From: Cytobacillus oceanisediminis | Lineage (GTDB): Bacteria; Bacillota; Bacilli; Bacillales; Cytobacillaceae | Assembly: GCF_022811925.1 (NCBI RefSeq) | Contig: NZ_CP065511.1 | Location: forward strand, 5,085,001-5,149,000 | DNA: 64,000 nt | Reading direction: 5' to 3' | In this document: one piece after another, positions 7,926 through 14,888 of the stretch | Layout of the letters: each line of letters begins with the position of its first letter | Position numbering within the stretch: position 1 is the first letter of the stretch | Made by a program: the position numbers and the translations under genes | The notes under the pieces: generated by a model | What the model was told of the DNA's origin: nothing | Database searches by the model: none | The model's input: the letters and a program-made list of their open reading frames with translations, nothing else

Positions 7926-10046
7926 TTACATGCCGCCAAATTGGTTCATGAGGAACATGGACTGCTCATTGGAACGCTGAATCGCTTTTTCCATGGCGGT
8001 GAATTGGCGCCAGTAGCGGTCTTCAACCTGCTTTAATTTATCTTCAAAGCTATCAATCCGCTTGCCTACATCATTCAGTTCCCTGCCGATGGTAAATTGC
8101 TGATTGGTTGAAAAGCTGTTTCCGGCTTTTGTCTTCAATTTGTCCATAGCAGCGTTTACTGTATCATAAAGCCTGTGGGCAATCCCTCTTTGCCCGTCTG
8201 TCTGTCCTTCCCCTCTAAAAAGATTCTCAACAGACACAGGATCATCTTCGATTGCCTTTTTCAGGGCAGCTTCATCAATTTCAAGCTTACCGCCTTCTAA
8301 ATAATTGCTTGTCGTTTTAATGCCGATACTCGCCAGCTGATTATAAAGCGGAGAAACAAGATCATTCGATACGGGCTGGTAAAAGTTCATCCGCATCCCC
8401 GATAAAACAGACTGAAGAGTAGAATCCTTGCGCAAGAGACCGCTTTTAGCTCTCTCTTCCCATTGCTCCTGCTGCTTGTCCGAAAGCTGCTCACGCTGTT
8501 CATCGGTTAATGGGGTATAGCTTCTATAGCGTTCTTCACCAGTTTTTTTCTGGATCTTATCAATCATTTCATTGTACTTATCCACAAATGCCTTAATATT
8601 ATCAAAAACCTTTGTGGAATCATTGCTGACATTGATGCTGACCGGCTGATCTTCAAATGTCTGCTTAAGAGTAAAGGTAACACCGTTAACTTCAAATGTG
8701 TTTGAGCTCCGATTGGTAGCCAATCCATTAATCACGAATTCAGCGTTTCTTCCTTCTTCTTTGACCGCAGCCCCTTTAAAGCGCAGAACATCATTCAGAA
8801 AGCTTCCGCTTGTAGTGATCTCAGCCCCGCCCTTATTAAAATCACCCGTCTCTGTGCGGGTCATCGTCATTTGGCCTGTAGCACTGTCAAAGAACATATT
8901 GACACCAGCACTTGAAGCATTGACTTTACTAATGACATTATTCAGAGACTCACTGCCTGAAATCAGGAAGGAATCATGACGATCTCCTTTAGAGGTTGAC
9001 GTATCGACTGAAAAAGCAGTGTATTTGTGGTCATACGCAATCTCCAGAGCCATCGTTGTGTCAGATCCATCTGCCGGTTTTTGCATATCCGAATTAAACG
9101 TGATTTTCCCTGTTTCGTAGTTAAGGGTGCCTACCACTTTATTGGCATCATCGAGTATTTCTCTTTCTCCATTCACGATATTGCCCATTGAAAAAGTTTT
9201 CTCAGTGGTCGTTCCAGACGTTGTTTCCTTTATCTTAATGCTTTTCACTTCGTTCAAGGCACCTTGTGCCAATTGAATGGAGGAAGTGCTGTTTGAAATA
9301 ACGTGTGAACCCGTGCGTTCAGTAGCCACATAATCAATCTTAATGACACTTCCCTTTGCAGGTTCCTTGCCGAATTGCAGTGTTCCATCTTCTTTTATTA
9401 AAACTTCATTCTCTTTTAAGGGACGGTTCGCCGCAGTCAATTCTGCCTCACTCAGCGCATTAAACCCTACTCCATTAACCTTTACACTCCAGGAGCTAAG
9501 TTCACTTAGATCCACCTTGGACATATCTCCGAAACTAATGGCAGCTGGATCGATCACATCAATATTTTTACTTAAAACAGCACCATTTTTCCAAGCACTA
9601 GCGACAGGGTTTCCAGTTGAATCTATATGATTGCCTTTATACATAAAACTGCTTTCCTGTGCATAAAGGCTTTTGCTTGGGTCGATGGACTTCCCATCTG
9701 CAGAAATACTGCCGCCGTTCACTCGAGTCTCAGCACTTGCCAGCTGTGTTACTTTTGAAATTGAGTAAGAAGACTGGCTTGCTGCTCCGCTTGCTGTGGC
9801 AGTTACCATCGCTTCATTTGAAGAAGTTGTCAGACGCGAGCGATAACGTGTAGTCAGCTTCATCTGTGTCAATTCACTTCTAAAGTCCAATAGCAAAGAA
9901 TTCATTGCACGGTAATCATCGCGCTGCCATTCTAATACTTGTTTCTTCTGCTTTAATTTATCAAGAGGCATCCGTTCTGCCTTCATTAGATCTGATACAA
10001 GCTGGTCAATATCCATCCCGCTCGCCAGACCTCCGATTCTAACCAA
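7926..10046 (-). CDS. fliD: Flagellar hook-associated protein 2 (filament cap) FliD
   Basis: 706 aa, TTG start with AAAGGAGGGG upstream. It forms the cap at the filament tip that folds incoming flagellin. The N-terminal domain (MVRIGGLASGMDIDQLVSDL, about 1-110) and C-terminal coiled domain (about 460-706, with IKAFVDKYNEMIDKIQKKTG) are standard. B. subtilis FliD is about 500 aa. The extra roughly 200 residues lie in the surface-exposed middle (about 115-370), a region known to vary between species. Adhesin-like or antigenic variation is possible. Confidence 0.95.
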   Translation of the reverse strand: MVRIGGLASGMDIDQLVSDLMKAERMPLDKLKQKKQVLEWQRDDYRAMNSLLLDFRSELTQMKLTTRYRSRLTTSSNEAMVTATASGAASQSSYSISKVTQLASAETRVNGGSISADGKSIDPSKSLYAQESSFMYKGNHIDSTGNPVASAWKNGAVLSKNIDVIDPAAISFGDMSKVDLSELSSWSVKVNGVGFNALSEAELTAANRPLKENEVLIKEDGTLQFGKEPAKGSVIKIDYVATERTGSHVISNSTSSIQLAQGALNEVKSIKIKETTSGTTTEKTFSMGNIVNGEREILDDANKVVGTLNYETGKITFNSDMQKPADGSDTTMALEIAYDHKYTAFSVDTSTSKGDRHDSFLISGSESLNNVISKVNASSAGVNMFFDSATGQMTMTRTETGDFNKGGAEITTSGSFLNDVLRFKGAAVKEEGRNAEFVINGLATNRSSNTFEVNGVTFTLKQTFEDQPVSINVSNDSTKVFDNIKAFVDKYNEMIDKIQKKTGEERYRSYTPLTDEQREQLSDKQQEQWEERAKSGLLRKDSTLQSVLSGMRMNFYQPVSNDLVSPLYNQLASIGIKTTSNYLEGGKLEIDEAALKKAIEDDPVSVENLFRGEGQTDGQRGIAHRLYDTVNAAMDKLKTKAGNSFSTNQQFTIGRELNDVGKRIDSFEDKLKQVEDRYWRQFTAMEKAIQRSNEQSMFLMNQFGGM

Positions 10047-10060
10047 TGAGAACCCCTCCT

Positions 10061-10420
10061 TTAAATCTTCTTATCTACCATCAGCCCAACAAATTCCGTC
10101 ATTGCGGCATACATATCAAGCATTTTCTTTGATGGGATTTCCTTTACTACTTCCTGAGTTAGGTCATCGACCAATGTCACGTAATATTCATTTAACTCTT
10201 CATGAAGGACGAACTTTAATGAGGTATGAGAAGCTTGTAAGAACTCGTTCATGCTATCGACTACTTCTGTTAGCTTATCTTTCTTCAGTGGCTCAACATG
10301 TTTACGTGTTGGCTGTTCGAGTATATTAGATTCTTTTTTTGTAAACTCATTATTTACTTCATTTTTATTAGAAAGTCTAGGTGTAAGAGGCATGTATTGA
10401 GATGAAAACCGATCGATCAT
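10061..10420 (-). CDS. flaG: FlaG family flagellar protein
   Basis: 119 aa. Variable N-terminus, then a conserved C-terminal FlaG domain: LKFVLHEELNEYYVTLVD and VKEIPSKKMLDMYAAMTEF. FlaG (YvyC) is linked to filament length control, with no settled mechanism. First gene of the operon flaG-fliD-fliS-fliT-unknown-yjfB; 14 nt to fliD. A SigD promoter lies 40 nt upstream. Confidence 0.92.
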   Translation of the reverse strand: MIDRFSSQYMPLTPRLSNKNEVNNEFTKKESNILEQPTRKHVEPLKKDKLTEVVDSMNEFLQASHTSLKFVLHEELNEYYVTLVDDLTQEVVKEIPSKKMLDMYAAMTEFVGLMVDKKI

Positions 10421-10459
10421 GAAAATCCCCTACCTAATTAAATGTATTTCCTAGTTTTT

Positions 10460-10486
10460 ATATCGGTAGGGGAGCGGAAATGTTAA
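10460..10486 (-). promoter_or_regulatory. Sigma-D promoter of the flaG-fliD operon
   Basis: On the minus strand TTAA, 15 nt, ACCGATAT: one mismatch to consensus in each element, with the exact SigD spacing. It fits the known SigD control of the equivalent B. subtilis operon. Confidence 0.7.
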
Positions 10487-10730
10487 GAGGAAAATTAGAC
10501 GGAGAGAATATAGTGATATTGCGGCGGGATCTTTATTAGAACTATTAAAGAGTAGGAACCATTCGCTTGTATTAATTACCGTATGTGGGGACAGGCACCG
10601 ATTCTTTCTTGGATATAATAAATATCTGAACATTCGGTTATTAATTGCCTTTTCTAGTTGTTTTAGCTATGAACAAATGGGCTTTCGGGGCACATCGAAG
10701 CCCCCCATGTGCCCTAAAAGTAAAGAAAAT
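10487..10730. other. Non-coding spacer with hairpin and GGGGACAGGCACC motif
   Basis: No convincing gene. At 10688-10714 an 8-bp stem GGGCACAT / ATGTGCCC encloses a C-rich loop. It lacks a T-run, so it is not a clear terminator. At 10585-10599 stands GTGGGGACAGGCACC, a motif I associate with dispersed palindromic repeats in Bacillaceae. Only one copy is noticed here. Confidence 0.4.
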
Positions 10731-10952
10731 CTACTTAATTTTATAGCCTTTAACTGGTCCCCATTTCCCTTGCACCCATGTATAAACTGTCCCTAATTGT
10801 GGTTTTACCCTAACTCTATCCTCGATACCCTTACTATCATAAGCTGTAGAATATAAATCTTCGGCAACCTCTTTTTGAAAGACAAGCTCATAAAACCCTA
10901 AATCCTTCTTCAGTACATTTTTAATATCTTCTACTCTCTTTTCTACATACAT
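10731..10952 (-). CDS. Small uncharacterised protein downstream of hag
   Basis: 73 aa from ATG 10952 (GAAGGGA 9 nt upstream; an earlier in-frame ATG abuts that site). It contains VEKRVEDIKNVLKKDLGFYE and ends GKWGPVKGYKIK. Soluble, basic C-terminus, no signal peptide. I do not recognise it. It sits between the hag terminator and the flaG promoter and is probably transcribed alone. Nothing in it resembles a flagellar family. Confidence 0.6.
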   Translation of the reverse strand: MYVEKRVEDIKNVLKKDLGFYELVFQKEVAEDLYSTAYDSKGIEDRVRVKPQLGTVYTWVQGKWGPVKGYKIK

Positions 10953-11007
10953 CTCATTCATTCCCTTCTATCCAATTTCAGAAATTTAGACTATATTTCA
11001 GTATACA

Positions 11008-11035
11008 TAAAAAAAGACCCTAGTAAACTAGAGCC
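11008..11035 (-). terminator. Terminator of the hag transcript
   Basis: On the minus strand GGCTCTAG-TTTA-CTAGGGTC forms an 8-bp stem (two G-U pairs) followed by TTTTTTTA. No terminator is seen between the hag stop (11430) and here, so the intron and the second C-terminal block belong to the hag mRNA. Confidence 0.85.
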
Positions 11036-11054
11036 TCTGTCAAAACGTCTAAAA

Positions 11055-11099
11055 TTAACGAAGAAGTTGTAATACTCCTTGTGGTTGTTGGTTCGCTTG
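11055..11099 (-). other. hag: Second flagellin C-terminal coding block (candidate 3' exon)
   Basis: 45 nt encoding [14 protein letters not shown] and a TAA stop, the canonical Bacillus flagellin C-terminus. It has no start codon or ribosome site. From CCACAAGG through the stop to TTAATTT (11052-11084) it is identical over 33 nt to the end of the hag frame (11427-11459). It begins directly after the modelled 3' end of the group I intron and is most simply read as its 3' exon. The alternative is the remnant of a lost second flagellin gene. Confidence 0.75.
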
Positions 11100-11474
11100 C
11101 TTTGCGACTGCACCTTTCAGTGACAGAATAGACTATATCTTCATCCATGTTTTTACATGGAGCTGGGCACTTCGAACAGCGTTTACTGTCCTACGAGATT
11201 CATAGTCATAGCTTTTGCCTTAGACCGTATCCTCTAGTCGTTGAACCTTCTCCAGAGTTTCCTCACAGGAGCTTAGCTGCTGATTATCCATTGTTACATC
11301 CTCATCATTTTCATACCGTCACGCATACCGTTTCCAGTTACGTTGTGGTTGATGAAGCTTTAGGAAGTTCCAGCAATTCACCCAGTTATCCTCTAGCTCG
11401 TTACCAAGCTAGACGCCCTTCGAATCAAATTAACGAAGAAGTTGTAATACTCCTTGTGGCATTTGATTTGATTG
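11100..11474 (-). ncRNA. Group I self-splicing intron in hag (ends modelled)
   Basis: The core is clear on the minus strand. P7 is GACTA (11239-11235) with TAGTC (11135-11131), embedded in the R and S elements GTTCAACGACTAGA and AAGATATAGTC. P3 pairs CTGGGTG (11385-11379) with TGCCCAG (11169-11163). P4 pairs TTGCTG (11376-11371) with CAGCAG (11282-11277). P2 is 11412-11393, P6 has a GAAA-capped hairpin (11271-11250), P7.2 is 11191-11174, P8 is 11160-11145, and P9 has a GAAA loop (11126-11108). The extra hairpin before P3' points to a phage-td-like IA subtype. No homing endonuclease is present. The ends are inferred: 5' after GCT (11475), 3' after AAAG (11100), with T before and G at the end as the class requires. 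P1 is the weak point: GCTC could pair with GGGC near 11416 by only 4 bp. Confidence 0.85.
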
Positions 11475-12563
11475 AGCCAACATTGCTTGTGATGCTTGTG
11501 CAAGAATAGAATTCTTAGTTTGTTCCATCATTTCTTTCGCCATGTCAACATCACGGATACGAGATTCCGCAGCAGTTAGGTTTTCTGAAGATGTACTTAA
11601 GTTATTAATTGTGTGCTCAAGACGGTTTTGGTATGCACCTAATTTTGAACGCTCGGCAGATACTTTACTAATTGCAGCTTTTGTGATATCCATCGCACTT
11701 CTAGCATCTGCATCAGTTGCAACACTGATTGCACCAGTATTTAAAGAACTTGCAGTTGTATCCATTTTTCCAATTTGAATACCTAAACGTTCGTCAGTAC
11801 TTGTATTAGCACCAATTTGAATGTTTACTGCTGTTTGAGCTCCTGTTACAATTTCACCAGCATTACCACCACCAGAAACTGCAGCAAGAACTCCAGCACG
11901 TGTTTGTGTTCCATTTAATGAAATTTTAACTCCTAATTGGTCAAAATTTAATGTTCCAGCAGTTCCATCTGCTAATTTTACTGTCTGTTGATTTCCAGAT
12001 GTGTCAGAAAGTACCCACTCATCAGCTGCAGTACCAGCAGCAATAGTAAAAGTTGTAGATGCCTTCGCACCACTGATATCAATAGCTGTAACACCATTAT
12101 TACCAATAGACATACCTGTATTTGCAGCATCTAATTGAACACCAAAACTACCATCAAGCAACTTTTTACCATTAAAATTTGTAGAGTTTGCAATACGGTC
12201 AATCTCACTGTTTAACTGATTGATTTCATCACTGATAGCAGTTCTATCTTCAGATTGTAGGTTTCCGTTTGCAGCTTGTGTAGCAAGTTCATTCATACGT
12301 TGAAGGATATCGTGTGTTTCATTTAAAGCACCTTCAGCCGTTTGAATAAGTGAGATTCCATCTTGAGCATTTGCAGATGCTCTGTCTAAACCACGAATTT
12401 GTCCACGCATTTTCTCAGAGATTGCAAGTCCAGCTGCATCATCTCCAGCACGATTAATACGAAGACCTGAAGATAATTTCTCCATTGATTTTGATTGAGC
12501 ACCTGAAGCACTATTCAACTGACGATAAGTATTCAACGCAGCAATATTATGATTAATTCTCAT
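11430..12563 (-). CDS. hag: Flagellin (unspliced reading)
   Basis: 377 aa filament subunit, exported by the flagellar type III system. The N-terminal D0/D1 helix ([37 protein letters not shown]) and C-terminal helix ([20 protein letters not shown]) are conserved, with a variable Thr/Ala-rich middle (about 165-290). Start ATG 12563 has AAGGAGGAAG 6 nt upstream. In the unspliced frame it ends [14 protein letters not shown] at 11430. If the modelled intron is removed, the frame continues from Ala (GCT, 11477-11475) into [14 protein letters not shown] and stops at 11055, giving the same length with two substitutions. SigD promoter upstream; CsrA sites in the leader. Confidence 0.96.
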   Translation of the reverse strand: MRINHNIAALNTYRQLNSASGAQSKSMEKLSSGLRINRAGDDAAGLAISEKMRGQIRGLDRASANAQDGISLIQTAEGALNETHDILQRMNELATQAANGNLQSEDRTAISDEINQLNSEIDRIANSTNFNGKKLLDGSFGVQLDAANTGMSIGNNGVTAIDISGAKASTTFTIAAGTAADEWVLSDTSGNQQTVKLADGTAGTLNFDQLGVKISLNGTQTRAGVLAAVSGGGNAGEIVTGAQTAVNIQIGANTSTDERLGIQIGKMDTTASSLNTGAISVATDADARSAMDITKAAISKVSAERSKLGAYQNRLEHTINNLSTSSENLTAAESRIRDVDMAKEMMEQTKNSILAQASQAMLAQSNQMPQGVLQLLR

Positions 12564-12570
12564 TATTAAC

Positions 12571-12604
12571 TTCCTCCTTGAGTGTAAGTCCCACATCCAT
12601 GTGG
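12571..12604 (-). promoter_or_regulatory. Candidate CsrA binding sites in hag leader
   Basis: At 12591-12604 the leader RNA forms CCACA-TGGA-TGTGG, a short stem presenting GGA in its loop, the form favoured by CsrA. A second GGA lies in the ribosome site AAGGAGGAAG (12571-12580). This matches the two-site repression of hag by CsrA known in B. subtilis. csrA and fliW are the next genes upstream. Confidence 0.7.
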
Positions 12605-12664
12605 TTGTTTTACCAAACAGCACAAAAGTCGGCCGCCTTTTTGCTATTTAGCTTTACAATGGTT

Positions 12665-12691
12665 ATATCGACTTATTTTGACAGGTGTTTA
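12665..12691 (-). promoter_or_regulatory. Sigma-D promoter of hag
   Basis: TAAA, 15 nt, GTCGATAT on the minus strand: one mismatch to the SigD consensus with exact spacing. It gives a leader of roughly 95 nt before the hag start. Confidence 0.88.
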
Positions 12692-12709
12692 ATGGTTTGG
12701 AAAAAAAAT

Positions 12710-12940
12710 TTATTTCTTTTTAAAAAAATTGCTCAGGCTTTCGATTGAAATTGCTTCTGTTTTAGTTGCACTGCTGTTTTCCTGCTGAATTGATAGGTAT
12801 ATTTCTTTTCTATGTATATCAACATTTTTTGGCGCGCTAATGCCTAGTTTTACTTGGTCACCTTCGATGGAAAGGATTGAGATTTCAATATCGTCACCAA
12901 TCATGATTGATTCTTTTAGTCTCCTAGTGAGTACAAGCAT
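12710..12940 (-). CDS. csrA: Carbon storage regulator CsrA (translational repressor of hag)
   Basis: 76 aa. [20 protein letters not shown] and [19 protein letters not shown] are the conserved RNA-binding beta strands. The protein dimerises and blocks the hag ribosome site until bound by FliW. The ATG overlaps the fliW stop by one base (TAATG), so the two are translationally coupled. The hag promoter begins only about 20 nt downstream of the csrA stop. Confidence 0.97.
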   Translation of the reverse strand: MLVLTRRLKESIMIGDDIEISILSIEGDQVKLGISAPKNVDIHRKEIYLSIQQENSSATKTEAISIESLSNFFKKK

Positions 12941-13380
12941 TATATCTCCCCCTGTTCCTGAGGTGTCATGATTTTATGCTTGGTCTGATAAGGTGTTTGA
13001 TTAAGTATGACTTGTTTGCCCAGCTTTTTTGTTTGGTTAATGACTAATGGTGCCTGCAAGTTAACAGTTGTTTCTTGGAATGGCTCACTTACTGTTAAAA
13101 TCGCAAAAGTTACCACATCTTTATTGGATTGGATCTCTAATTTTTCTAATGCCTCTTCTGGCAAATCAAACTCATACTGCGGAAAAAGAACAAATGGATC
13201 TGTCACGATAAATGCCACCTCAGTTGTTCTTACTGACTGGAGCACAAATAAGTCTGTCCCTTTAAGAGGAAGAACATAAAACTCCTTCTCCTCTAAAAAA
13301 CCCGGAATCCCAGATGGAAAATTAATAATGTCATCCTTAATTATTTCCTGCTCACCATGAAACTTTGTTTGGATATTCAT
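12940..13380 (-). CDS. fliW: FliW, flagellin-sensing antagonist of CsrA
   Basis: 146 aa, normal length. FliW binds either cytoplasmic flagellin or CsrA and couples hag translation to secretion. Conserved sequence: [35 protein letters not shown] and [22 protein letters not shown] 13380 has GAGGTG 5 nt upstream. FliW contacts the flagellin C-terminal region, so the hag isoforms could differ in this interaction. Confidence 0.96.
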   Translation of the reverse strand: MNIQTKFHGEQEIIKDDIINFPSGIPGFLEEKEFYVLPLKGTDLFVLQSVRTTEVAFIVTDPFVLFPQYEFDLPEEALEKLEIQSNKDVVTFAILTVSEPFQETTVNLQAPLVINQTKKLGKQVILNQTPYQTKHKIMTPQEQGEI

Positions 13381-13395
13381 CTTTTCACCTCATTG

Positions 13396-13959
13396 CTATA
13401 TTGTTAAATTGATAAAATCAATATTCAGGCTGTTTTTCTCAAGAATTTCTGTGCTGACTTTTCCAGGCGTATAAGTATGAACCGGCTTTCGGATCTCAAC
13501 TTCAATCTTCGGCTTTTGCGGCTGAGCATCAATGCTGACTTTGGCTGGTTCGTATTGAATCTTTACACTATTGTAAGAAGGCAGCCAGCCAATATTGAAC
13601 TGCTTGGGAGGACCTTCACTGTTTTCTTTGGCCTGATAGGCAATGGGATTGCCGCCGTTTTCAATTTTCATGAGCTCTGTTCCCTGTGCAGCCCTTCTCT
13701 CCATCCCTTTTAGCCAATCCTGGTACCCGTTTTGGGCAAACTCTTCTATTCTTCTGCCGACACTTTTAAGGTCCACGTCCTCCCGTGCTTTTGTCTGGTC
13801 GATCGTCAGCTTACCGGGGGGTGTTTCAATTTCCAGGATGGCTTTGGGCTGCTGGATGGATTGGATAGCAGGGGGCTGTTCAATTTCCTGCACGGATTTT
13901 TCTATCTTTAATCCCATTTTGATAAAATTAGATTCCAGTCTGATTTGCGGCAGGTTCAT
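13396..13959 (-). CDS. yviE: YviE-like protein (DUF6470) of the flagellar cluster
   Basis: 187 aa from ATG 13959 with GAGAGGTG 7 nt upstream (a GTG three codons earlier lies inside that site). It opens MNLPQIRLESNFIKMGLKIE, then PPAIQSIQQPKAILEIETPP and GKLTIDQTKAREDVDLKSVG, as in YviE. No signal peptide or membrane segment; repeated short beta-forming motifs. Function is not established. The gene lies between flgL and fliW as in other Bacillus species. Confidence 0.88.
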   Translation of the reverse strand: MNLPQIRLESNFIKMGLKIEKSVQEIEQPPAIQSIQQPKAILEIETPPGKLTIDQTKAREDVDLKSVGRRIEEFAQNGYQDWLKGMERRAAQGTELMKIENGGNPIAYQAKENSEGPPKQFNIGWLPSYNSVKIQYEPAKVSIDAQPQKPKIEVEIRKPVHTYTPGKVSTEILEKNSLNIDFINLTI

Positions 13960-13981
13960 AATAAACACCTCTCTTATGAAA

Positions 13982-14008
13982 AAAAGCTATCACTGATGGA
14001 TAGCTTTT
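13982..14008 (-). terminator. Hairpin terminator/attenuator between flgL and yviE
   Basis: A 10-bp stem AAAAGCTATC / GATAGCTTTT with a 7-nt loop, followed by a T-run on the minus strand and ending about 20 nt before the yviE start. It would trim transcription from the flgM promoter into yviE-fliW-csrA. Confidence 0.75.
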
Positions 14009-14014
14009 CACTGA

Positions 14015-14875
14015 TTATCTCAAAAAGTCAGTCAGGGTTGGCTGTATGATCCTCGCCCCAACACTTAGTGCTGCACGATGGATGCTTTCCTGGGTTGTTA
14101 GCTCGATGATGGCTTTTTCCATATCGATGTCTTCATTATCGGAAAGGATTCTTGTCGAGAAGACCTCCTGCTGGGAAAGGCGGTCCTCCATCAGCTCGAC
14201 ACGATTCTGTTTGGCACCTATTAGTGCACGAGCAGACAAAAATTTGTCTATGTTTTTATCAACTTTCTCTAGCATATCTCCAACGGCAGGATCATTCGTT
14301 TCGAGTGCTGTGATTAGCTTTTGGATATCTCCTTCATCGCTAAGCATGTCCTCAAATAAAGCTTTTCCTTCAGTATTTACAGGAATCTTGATGCCTGAAA
14401 AAACCTCAAGCTCGATGGTCCCGCTTTGAAATCCTGATTCAGATGGCCGTACATTCGTCTGTTTGCCGTTAAAAATATACTTTCCACCCACTTGTGTATC
14501 ACCGATATTCTGCAGATGCTCTTTAAGCTGTTTTATCTCTTCCGCAACGGCTTTACGCTGATCTCCTTCCAGCGTGCCATTGCTTGCTTGAAGAGTCAGT
14601 TCCCTAATTCGTTGCAGAGCCATCACACCTTTATCCAGGGCATCATCCGTACTGTCAACCCAGTTTCTTACTTCCCCGATGTTGCGGGTAAATTGCTGAA
14701 TCCGGTTTAAATCCGTACGATAGTTCATCCCCATCATCGCAGCGACTGGATCGTCCGATGGCTTGGTAAATTTCTTTTGAGTCGAAATTTGATCCTGCAG
14801 CTTGTCCATTCTGCTGTAGCTGTTGCTTAAATTGCGTAGCATGTTATTTGATAGCATTGATTGTGTTACACGCAC
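14015..14875 (-). CDS. flgL: Flagellar hook-filament junction protein 3 FlgL
   Basis: 286 aa, GTG start. It forms the second ring between hook and filament. The N-terminus MRVTQSMLSNNMLRNLSNSY and the C-terminal ELTTQESIHRAALSVGARI carry the flagellin-like D0 helices. SDDPVAAMMGMNYRTDL is also typical. It lies 13 nt behind flgK in the flgM-flgN-flgK-flgL operon. Confidence 0.95.
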   Translation of the reverse strand: MRVTQSMLSNNMLRNLSNSYSRMDKLQDQISTQKKFTKPSDDPVAAMMGMNYRTDLNRIQQFTRNIGEVRNWVDSTDDALDKGVMALQRIRELTLQASNGTLEGDQRKAVAEEIKQLKEHLQNIGDTQVGGKYIFNGKQTNVRPSESGFQSGTIELEVFSGIKIPVNTEGKALFEDMLSDEGDIQKLITALETNDPAVGDMLEKVDKNIDKFLSARALIGAKQNRVELMEDRLSQQEVFSTRILSDNEDIDMEKAIIELTTQESIHRAALSVGARIIQPTLTDFLR

Positions 14876-14888
14876 TTTATTTCACCCT

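Noticed and set aside
10451..10633. 60-codon minus-strand ORF upstream of flaG
   Set aside because: No ribosome site, overlaps the SigD promoter, and shows no recognisable sequence.
11055..11135. Flagellin tail extended upstream as SILSLKGAVAK...
   Set aside because: The extension runs through the P7 3' strand and P9 of the intron. Similar intron sequence occurs after P7 in td-like introns, so the flagellin-like reading there looks coincidental.
11147..11509. 120-codon plus-strand ORF opposite the hag 3' end
   Set aside because: It is the complement of the group I intron core and the flagellin tail, has no ribosome site, and the minus-strand RNA structure explains the sequence.
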